Source: Gemmatimonadota bacterium (GTDB lineage: Bacteria > Gemmatimonadota > Gemmatimonadetes > Longimicrobiales > Longimicrobiaceae). From it: a DNA stretch of 9,646 bases. The translations under genes were made by a program, and so were the position numbers. The stretch covers positions 1 through 9,646 of the forward strand of contig JAHWJJ010000143.1 of assembly GCA_019348475.1 (NCBI GenBank). Direction: 5' to 3'. The notes under the pieces were generated by a model. The model saw nothing but the letters and a program-made list of their open reading frames with translations. It was not told where the DNA came from and ran no database searches. Shown in pieces: positions 4,977 to 9,646 of this stretch. Numbering within the stretch: position 1 is the first letter of the stretch; each line of letters opens with the position of its first letter.

Positions 4977-5381
4977 GTGTGTGCAGGGACTCTACAGGCC
5001 TTCTTTACGTCCGGCCGGCGGCGGCCTCAGCAGGGGTCCGGGAAGCAGGTGTACTCGCAGGCCGTTACGCCCGTGTCCGGACACCCGCAGGTGTCCTGGC
5101 CCGCGCACGTGTTACAGCTGGCATCACAGGTGACATAGCAGACGGTCGCGTGGTCGCACGTGCCGCAGCCGGTGGGGTTCGTCATGGACGAGGGGTCGCA
5201 GTCGGGGCAGCTGGCGTGGCTGTGCGCGTGCACCGTGCCCTTGCCGTCGTGGGCTTCGACGGTGACGTGGAACGACTGCACGCTGATGCCGTCGAGGTCG
5301 AGCTTGAGCTTTCGCATCGTATTCTCCTTCTGGGGTGGGATACATTCGAAGTTGCACTTTGATCGGAGTCCCTGCACGCAC
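4977..5381. repeat. 16-bp imperfect inverted repeats bracketing the lanthipeptide gene
   Basis: The left arm GTGTGTGCAGGGACTC (4977-4992) is the reverse complement of the right arm (5366-5381) at 15 of 16 positions; the inner 12 bp are a perfect match. The arms enclose a 405-bp segment holding one gene. Homology of M14 fragment B ends 6 bp outside the left arm. No target-site duplication is obvious. The layout recalls a small non-autonomous element or cassette. Alternatively the arms pair in RNA between the 5' and 3' untranslated regions. Confidence 0.6.
5027..5317 (-). CDS. Cysteine-rich lanthipeptide precursor (pinensin-like leader)
   Basis: This 96-aa precursor peptide starts at ATG 5317 behind AGGAG (5324-5328, 6-nt spacing). 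The leader MRKLKLDLDGISVQSF fits the K-L-x-L-D...V-x-S-F pattern of pinensin-type and related lanthipeptide precursors. The rest is unusually rich in Cys (13: positions 37, 40, 51, 54, 60, 64, 68, 71, 77, 79, 87, 91, 96) with many Thr/Ser, the raw material for lanthionine bridges. No GG cleavage site is obvious. No lanthionine synthetase (LanB/LanC or LanM), protease or transporter is encoded in the window, so modification enzymes would have to act in trans. It is flanked by inverted repeats. An alternative is a metal-binding or disulfide-rich small protein, but the leader argues for a RiPP. An in-frame extension to 5401 lacks a better ribosome binding site. Confidence 0.8.
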   Translation of the reverse strand: MRKLKLDLDGISVQSFHVTVEAHDGKGTVHAHSHASCPDCDPSSMTNPTGCGTCDHATVCYVTCDASCNTCAGQDTCGCPDTGVTACEYTCFPDPC

Positions 5382-5404
5382 GGTGGTGGACCGGCCAGCA
5401 TTGA

Positions 5405-5461
5405 ATCTGACGTCCCCAGAGGGACGCGTCAAGTATCTTGTGACGGTTAATGTTAATGTCC
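5405..5461 (-). promoter_or_regulatory. Possible promoter/operator region of the lanthipeptide gene
   Basis: On the minus strand a TTGACG hexamer (5432-5427) could be a -35, though only weak -10 candidates follow. It overlaps a perfect inverted repeat CGTCCC-CAGA-GGGACG (5411-5426). Just upstream are tandem CATTAA units (5449-5460). The stretch is AT-richer than the surroundings, as expected for a promoter. Confidence 0.35.
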
Positions 5462-5470
5462 TTGAGATGG

Positions 5471-5505
5471 AAGGGGGCGGACACCGGCCAGGTGCCCGCC
5501 CCTTT
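5471..5505 (-). terminator. Hairpin terminator after the M14 peptidase gene
   Basis: Bases 5474-5485 pair with 5491-5502 (12 bp, one G.U on the minus-strand RNA) around a 5-nt loop, with an AA/TT extension. The hairpin starts 12 bp after the TAG of the peptidase. The T-tract is poor (CTTCC), so termination is inferred mainly from stem strength and position. Confidence 0.65.
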
Positions 5506-5516
5506 CAGGATGCCGC

Positions 5517-8324
5517 CTACCGCCGCGGCGCGTCGTCCATCACCGACTGGTACAGGCCGTTGAAGAGGAAGCGGAAGGTGCCGTGGGGCTGGGCGCGGAA
5601 GGCGATCTCCGGGCCGAACAGGTACAGCGTGCCCCGGCCCACCGGCGCCGTGACGATGGCGGCGCCGCCCTGCAGGTGCTGCTGCCCCCACGCCCAGCCG
5701 CTGCGCAGCGGGGCCGGCGTGTCGAACCAGGCCACGCGCCGGATCCCCGCCCCCTCCGCACCGGCGCCCAGCCGGAAGACGGGCGAGTCGTCGAACATCA
5801 CGTCCGCGCGCTCCGGCATCCCCCACGCTACCGGCGCGTCGTTGTCCACCGCCACGCGCAGCAGCGAGCCGGGGACGTAGTACGTTTCGCGCGGCAGGCG
5901 GCGCGGCTGGCCGTCGGGCCCCGGCTCCACCAGGTAATCCTCGACGGGCAGCCCCAGGTGCCGGGCCAGCACCGTGGAGCTGCCGATGGTGAGCACGGTT
6001 CCGCCGTTCTCCAGGAACTCGCGCAGCCGCGGAACCGTCTGCTCGACGGTCACCAGCCCCAGCCGGTCGCGGAACTCCTCCGGCACGGCGTCGGGGCTGG
6101 GCATGAACGAGGGCGCGCCCGGGCGCGGGTCGCGCGCGGGGATCATGCCGTCCACGAACACCAGCACGTCGTACTTCGCGCTCAGGTTCCCCGCGTCCAG
6201 CTCCGGCGGAAAGACGACCGTGTAGGGAAAGCCGAACTGCTCGAAGATCCAGCGCGTCCATCCGCTGGGCATGGAGCCGCCGTAGCGGTCCACCAGCCCG
6301 ATCCGCACCGGCCGCAGCGGCGCGGAGCCGGCGGGCATGCGCCGGGACGCCTCCACCCGCAGCCCGAGCGAATCGGCCAGGCGGCGCACCTGCTGCCCGC
6401 CCTCGCGCGCGGAAACCCAGAAGTCGCCCGGCTCTGCGCCGCGGTCCCCCTGGCGCGTAACGCGGTAGACGGGGACGCCCGCCGCCAGCAGCCGGTTCAC
6501 CGCCGTGAAGGCGTCGTTCTGCCGTGGCGAAAGGACGTAGCCGGACGGGTCCCACCGCGGCTCGGAGACGTGCCCGCGCGGCGCCGGCAGGTTCCACGCG
6601 TCGATCGGCTGCAGCGGCGCGTCGAAGCCCTCCAGGATGCGGTCGAAGGCCACGCCCATCTGGTACGCCAGCGTCCACCCCGCGTTGTCGTAGGGCGGAA
6701 TGGGCGGGCCGCCCTCGTACAGGAAGTCGTTGGGGTGGTCCTGCGGCTCGAACATGTCCAGCACGAAGGGGCGGAACGCCTGGTCCGTCCGCACCACGTA
6801 CGAGCCCTGGGGATACGTCTTTCCGCCCGCGGAGAACGGCGCGGTCGCGCGGTGGATGGTGATGCCGTTCTCCAGCAGCGCGTTGACGAACTTGGTGGCG
6901 GTGGCAAAGTCCGCCTGGTTGGACGGGATCACGTAGGCCCGGGCGTCGCGCCACTCCGGGCGGCGCAGCAGGGCCAGGTACCGCGCCGACTCCTCGGCGT
7001 TAGGCGCGCCGCCGAACAGCCCCCCCGCCGACATCACCGCGTTCCCCTCTGCGCGCTGCCCCTGGCGCTCGGCCGCGATCACCGCGCGGACGCTGTCGAC
7101 GCGCCGCGGGTAGGTGGTCCACCAGTCCTGCCGCCCGCGCTGCACCGAGTTGCGCGCCATACGCCAGAAGTTCATCAGCAGCGTGGTGCGGTAGCGCGAG
7201 GCGTAGTCCAGCACCGCGTAGTTGGCCGTGACCGAGTAGTCCACCGACGAGCGGAAGTGCCACTTCTGCGGCGCGATGGGCGCCACCAGGTCGCTGTTGG
7301 GCAGCTGCCGGTTGGGGACGAAGGGGATGTGGATGGGCGTCGGGTTGCCGATGGTTTCCGTCAGCAGCCCGATCATGTTGTGAAAGTACGTGGTGGTCCG
7401 CAGTCCGCCGTTCCACCAGGTGGAATAGTTCGCCCCGCGCCGCGTGGTCACCCCCGGCTTGCGCTCGGCGACGAAGCGGTTGTGCATGGCGCTCCCCACC
7501 ATGTCGATGCCGGTGAGCACCAGCGGGTCGTACACGTAGTTGAACGGGTCGCGGAACGGCGGCGCGAACATCACCGTCCCGGTGGGGCCCGTCTGGTGGT
7601 GGTTGTAGACGATCTGCGGAAACCACTGGTGGTACATCACCCGGTTCATGTTCTCCGTCTCGGCCTGGGTCGAGGCGTAGAAGTCCCGGTTGTTGTCGTG
7701 GCCGATGTACTTCTGGTACAGCCGCGGGACGCCCGCGATGGAGCGCGACTCCGGGTCCGGGTTGCGCATGTACCAGTTGCTGACCAGGTCCATCCCGTCC
7801 GGGTTGGCGTGGACGAACAGGATGACCACGTCGTCCAGGATGCGCCGCGTCTCGGGGTCGTCGCGGCTCACCATCTGCCACAGCGTCTCCATCAGCTGCT
7901 GCGCGCCCAGCACCTCCGTTGCGTGCAGCCCGCCGTCGATCCACACCACCGCCTTCCCCTCCGCCGCCAGCGCCGCGGCGGTGGCGCTGTCCACCTGCCC
8001 CATGGCCATGGTGCGGCTGATCTCGCGGTACCGCTGCAGGTTGCGGTGGTTCGCGGGGCTGGTGACGATGGCCATCACCTGGGTGCGCCCCTCCTCGGTG
8101 CGGCCGATGTCCACCAGCTGCATGCGGTCGCTCTCGGCGTCCAGCTTTTGCCAGTACGCGACCAGGTCCTGGTAGTCGGGGAGCACGTAGTCGGCGCCGA
8201 TCGGGTGCCCGAACTGCTGCTCGGGCGAGGTCAGCCGCTGCTGCGCGTCGGCGCCGGCCGCGGCGAACAGGGCCAGCGCGAGCGCCAGCACGGGCGCGTG
8301 ACGTTTTCTGGGGGACGGGATCAA
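5517..8324 (-). CDS. Secreted M14-family zinc carboxypeptidase-like metallopeptidase
   Basis: This 935-aa exported protein starts at TTG 8324, chosen because AAGGAG lies 8 nt upstream and the product begins with a clean signal peptide (n-region RKRH, hydrophobic core, ADA-QQ cleavage near residue 27). The open frame continues upstream only through noncoding sequence. The peptidase domain (about 35-345) has the zinc motif H134-A-T-E137, N212-R213 for substrate carboxylate binding, the third zinc His in YNHHQTGP (H242/H243) and catalytic E323 in LLTETIGNP. All key M14 residues are present. The remainder includes a Rossmann/amidotransferase-like region (YDVLVFVDG, residues 718-726; ENGGTVLTIGSST) and a conserved C-terminal strand block (FGPEIAFRAQPHGTF). 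It probably cleaves C-terminal or peptidic substrates outside the cytoplasm; the substrate is unknown. It is a single-gene unit with its own promoter and terminator. Two relics of its 3' end lie downstream. Confidence 0.93.
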   Translation of the reverse strand: MIPSPRKRHAPVLALALALFAAAGADAQQRLTSPEQQFGHPIGADYVLPDYQDLVAYWQKLDAESDRMQLVDIGRTEEGRTQVMAIVTSPANHRNLQRYREISRTMAMGQVDSATAAALAAEGKAVVWIDGGLHATEVLGAQQLMETLWQMVSRDDPETRRILDDVVILFVHANPDGMDLVSNWYMRNPDPESRSIAGVPRLYQKYIGHDNNRDFYASTQAETENMNRVMYHQWFPQIVYNHHQTGPTGTVMFAPPFRDPFNYVYDPLVLTGIDMVGSAMHNRFVAERKPGVTTRRGANYSTWWNGGLRTTTYFHNMIGLLTETIGNPTPIHIPFVPNRQLPNSDLVAPIAPQKWHFRSSVDYSVTANYAVLDYASRYRTTLLMNFWRMARNSVQRGRQDWWTTYPRRVDSVRAVIAAERQGQRAEGNAVMSAGGLFGGAPNAEESARYLALLRRPEWRDARAYVIPSNQADFATATKFVNALLENGITIHRATAPFSAGGKTYPQGSYVVRTDQAFRPFVLDMFEPQDHPNDFLYEGGPPIPPYDNAGWTLAYQMGVAFDRILEGFDAPLQPIDAWNLPAPRGHVSEPRWDPSGYVLSPRQNDAFTAVNRLLAAGVPVYRVTRQGDRGAEPGDFWVSAREGGQQVRRLADSLGLRVEASRRMPAGSAPLRPVRIGLVDRYGGSMPSGWTRWIFEQFGFPYTVVFPPELDAGNLSAKYDVLVFVDGMIPARDPRPGAPSFMPSPDAVPEEFRDRLGLVTVEQTVPRLREFLENGGTVLTIGSSTVLARHLGLPVEDYLVEPGPDGQPRRLPRETYYVPGSLLRVAVDNDAPVAWGMPERADVMFDDSPVFRLGAGAEGAGIRRVAWFDTPAPLRSGWAWGQQHLQGGAAIVTAPVGRGTLYLFGPEIAFRAQPHGTFRFLFNGLYQSVMDDAPRR

Positions 8325-8332
8325 GGGTACCG

Positions 8333-8338
8333 CTCCTT
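8333..8338 (-). promoter_or_regulatory. Ribosome binding site that fixes the TTG start of the M14 gene
   Basis: AAGGAG on the minus strand lies 8 nt before TTG 8324. No in-frame ATG or GTG lies between this site and the signal peptide, so the rare TTG codon is the most plausible initiator. Confidence 0.8.
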
Positions 8339-8401
8339 CCGCCGGTTTCCGAAGGGCGCCGCCGGTAGCCGCGCCGCCTCTCACTGCTCTTCGTGGGAAC
8401 C

Positions 8402-8432
8402 GTAGAATCGAACGCGCGTTCGGGTGTGTCAA
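8402..8432 (-). promoter_or_regulatory. M14 promoter with palindromic operator
   Basis: On the minus strand a consensus -35 TTGACA (8432-8427) is followed by GATTCT (8409-8404, 17-bp spacing) or TTCTAC (8407-8402, 19 bp) as -10. Between them lies the perfect 14-bp palindrome CGAACGCGCGTTCG (8409-8422), which fits a dimeric repressor site. The start codon is ~78 bp downstream. Neither the regulator nor the effector can be named from the sequence. Confidence 0.65.
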
Positions 8433-8479
8433 GTTTTTAGCGGGGTGGGCGTGCGCCGGCGCTGGCCGTGGGGCTGGAG

Positions 8480-8584
8480 CAGCCTGCGGCGAATGCAGCC
8501 CGCGAGTGCAGCCCGCGGCTGAAGCCGCAGGCTGGGAAGGCCACAAGCCCTGTCTCGCGCCGAGGCGCGACACGAACAGGGCTT
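8480..8584. repeat. Intergenic double-hairpin palindromic element
   Basis: The 294-bp gap between marR and the M14 gene holds two strong hairpins. The first pairs 8480-8490 with 8524-8534 (11 bp perfect) and has a loop with two copies of GCAGCCCGCG (8495, 8508). The second pairs 8545-8553 with 8576-8584 (9 bp) and contains an inner TCGCGC/GCGCGA stem (8555-8560/8565-8570). There is no T-tract on the minus strand. It lies 35 bp past the marR stop, so it may act as a terminator or 3' stabiliser. It also looks like a dispersed REP/BIME-type repeat, which cannot be confirmed from one window. Confidence 0.6.
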
Positions 8585-8618
8585 CACCTGCTCCCCCAGC
8601 CACGGTCCCAGATGGTGA

Positions 8619-9083
8619 TTACTCCCGCACGATCCCCTCCATCAGCGCGGCGGCGCGTTCCAGGCACGCCAGCTCGTCCGCGGAGAGGGCGCGCAATCGG
8701 CTGGCGAGGGAGTGCACCCGCCGGGCGCGTCCCTCCTCCAGCACCCGACGGCCCGCGTCGGTGGCGCGCAGGCGCACGGAGCGGCGGTCGTGGGGGTGCG
8801 GCTCGCGCACCACCAGCCCGTCGCGCTCCAGGTTGCGGATGATGCGCGTCATCGAGGGCGGCCGCACCTGCTCCGCCCGCGCCAGCTCCCCCAGCGTGCG
8901 CGCCCCGCCGAACACCAGCACCGACAGCGCGGACAGGTGCGGCGCGGTTACGCCGGACGCATCGTCCTGGCGGCGAAGGCGGCGCAGCAGGTGGATGCTG
9001 GCCGAGTGCAACCGGTCCGCCAGCCGCTCCGCCCGCGCCTCCGCACCCCCCGAATCCGAAAAGCTTGCGTCCGTATTGACCAT
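8619..9083 (-). CDS. MarR-family transcriptional regulator
   Basis: This 154-aa protein has the MarR layout: N-terminal dimerisation helix (about 15-40), winged helix (about 45-110) and C-terminal dimerisation helices (112-150). The recognition helix is RPPSMTRIIRNLERDGL (74-90), and the wing carries the family hallmark D99-R-R-S with the RLRATDAG that follows. MarR proteins are homodimers that usually repress their own and neighbouring genes until a ligand binds. The ATG at 9083 lies only 7 bp after a TATACT -10, so the mRNA is probably leaderless. A palindrome in that promoter is a likely autoregulatory site. The divergent neighbour is the ankyrin-repeat gene; downstream on the same strand, after an element with hairpins, comes the M14 gene, which has its own promoter. 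The ligand is unknown. Confidence 0.92.
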   Translation of the reverse strand: MVNTDASFSDSGGAEARAERLADRLHSASIHLLRRLRRQDDASGVTAPHLSALSVLVFGGARTLGELARAEQVRPPSMTRIIRNLERDGLVVREPHPHDRRSVRLRATDAGRRVLEEGRARRVHSLASRLRALSADELACLERAAALMEGIVRE

Positions 9084-9118
9084 GATCTACAGTATACTTA
9101 GCTTTGCTAACGAATCAA
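9076..9118. promoter_or_regulatory. Divergent promoter region with MarR-type operator
   Basis: The inverted repeat TTAGC-TTT-GCTAA lies at 9098-9110. For marR (minus) it falls in the spacer between TTGATT (9118-9113) and TATACT (9096-9091), 16 bp apart. The sequence AGTATACT (9091-9098) is itself a palindrome, so TATACT can be read both ways. For the ankyrin gene (plus) a possible pair is TTGACC (9076-9081) and TAGCTT (9099-9104), 17 bp apart and overlapping the operator. Binding of one MarR dimer could thus control both genes. The marR promoter is well supported; the plus-strand one is weaker. Confidence 0.65.
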
Positions 9119-9144
9119 GGTGCACGTTCCACGGGAGCACGGCC

Positions 9145-9646
9145 ATGAGCGTGGCGACGCGGATGAGGGAGGCGGTCGAGGCGGGCGACGCCGAGGGGCT
9201 GCGGGCCATCCTGCAGGCGGACCCCCAGGCGGCCGGCGCGCGCGAGGACGGGGGCGAAAGTCCGCTGCTGACGGCGCTCTACCACGGCCGCCGCGACCTG
9301 GCGGAGCTGATCCTGGCGCACGGCCGCGACCCCGATGCCGCCGAAGCCGCCGCCCTGGGCGACGTGGACCGGCTGCGCGCCGCACTGGACGCGGAGCCGG
9401 GGGTGATCACGCGCTTCACGCACGACGGGTGGACGCTGCTGCACCTGGCCGGCTTCTTCGGGCACGCGGATGCCGCGCGGCTGCTGCTGGAGCGCGGGTC
9501 CGATCCCCGCGCGATCTCCATCAACGGGATGCGCAACACGCCGCTGCACGCCGCGCTGGCCGGGCCCATGGCGATCGAGGGCGTGCGGATGCTGGTGGAG
9601 GCGGGGGCAGACGTGCACGCGCGGCAGCACGGCGGCTTCACACCCC
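9145..9646 (+). CDS. Ankyrin-repeat protein (cut by right edge)
   Basis: This frame is open from ATG 9145 to the right edge (167 codons seen). GGAG at 9134-9137 gives a 7-nt spacing. The visible part is built from helix-turn-helix ankyrin units. These include a degenerate N-terminal unit (residues 1-30), SPLLTALYHGRRDLAELILAHG (39-60, split by variation), a short linker repeat (GDVDRLRAALDAEP), the clear unit WTLLHLAGFFGHADAARLLL (96-115) with the G.dP turn, and TPLHAALAG..AIEGVRMLVE (132-152). There is no signal peptide, so it is probably cytoplasmic, where ankyrin proteins mediate protein-protein contacts. Partner and C-terminal domains are unknown. It shares the divergent operator region with marR and may be its regulatory target. 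Confidence 0.9.
   Translation, partial: MSVATRMREAVEAGDAEGLRAILQADPQAAGAREDGGESPLLTALYHGRRDLAELILAHGRDPDAAEAAALGDVDRLRAALDAEPGVITRFTHDGWTLLHLAGFFGHADAARLLLERGSDPRAISINGMRNTPLHAALAGPMAIEGVRMLVEAGADVHARQHGGFTP

Noticed and set aside
5583..8405. 940-codon open frame on the plus strand
   Set aside because: It is antisense to the M14 peptidase, which has catalytic motifs, a signal peptide and a ribosome binding site. The plus-strand product is His/Arg/Gln/Val-rich with no domain, a typical GC-rich mirror frame.
8325..8603. N-terminal extension of the M14 gene to an upstream start
   Set aside because: It would place the signal peptide ~100 residues inside the protein and translate the promoter, palindrome and hairpin element.
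1..9646. CRISPR array, tRNA or rRNA genes, transposase genes
   Set aside because: No spaced direct-repeat array, no rRNA-like stretch, no convincing tRNA cloverleaf and no transposase or integrase motif was seen on either strand. The only short tandem array is the octamer at 801-840.

Overview
The window is a GC-rich bacterial chromosomal segment. Its mix of a Zn-dependent M14 peptidase with an amidotransferase-like C-terminal region, a cysteine-rich lanthipeptide precursor with a KLKLDLD..V.SF leader, short HicB proteins and dense intergenic palindromes suggests Gemmatimonadota, possibly near Longimicrobium. That placement is inference from gene content and composition, not from a marker gene.

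Left part (1-2481): a double zinc-ribbon membrane protein runs off the left edge on the minus strand. It is divergent from an 85-aa hypothetical protein with a helix-turn-helix-like segment. A 14-bp hairpin separates the latter from a convergent PAS-GGDEF-EAL gene. That protein has a complete EAL catalytic set, a retained c-di-GMP I-site and a degenerate GGDEF motif (AGDDF). Its 3' end lies in five tandem 8-bp repeats that carry a stop codon in every frame.

Middle part (2571-4975): a decayed toxin-antitoxin island, all on the minus strand. A unit of about 1 kb is present twice as a direct repeat. In transcription order it is: a fragment of an M14-peptidase 3' end, a ~200-bp conserved spacer ending in a TATACT box, a Phd/YefM-like antitoxin, hicA, hicB. 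In both units hicA is frameshifted while hicB is open, and a third hicB stands alone. The island therefore holds three open HicB antitoxins and one Phd-like antitoxin, but no intact toxin. In unit 1 a single extra base in an A-run fuses hicA to hicB.

Right of the island (4977-5381), an imperfect 16-bp inverted repeat brackets a lanthipeptide precursor gene (96 aa, 13 Cys). It has a good ribosome binding site but no modification enzyme in the window. One arm lies 6 bp from the point where homology of an M14 fragment breaks off, so the locus looks like a small inserted cassette.

Right part (5517-9646): an intact, exported M14 metallopeptidase (935 aa, TTG start, signal peptide) is preceded by a TTGACA promoter with a 14-bp perfect palindrome in its spacer. 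Beyond a two-hairpin intergenic element lies a MarR-family regulator. It is transcribed divergently from an ankyrin-repeat protein cut by the right edge. The 61-bp gap between them holds a TTAGC-N3-GCTAA operator inside the marR promoter, and marR is probably leaderless.

The full-length M14 gene and its two 3'-end fragments suggest that this peptidase locus has been duplicated and eroded, with the TA units and the lanthipeptide gene sitting between the copies.
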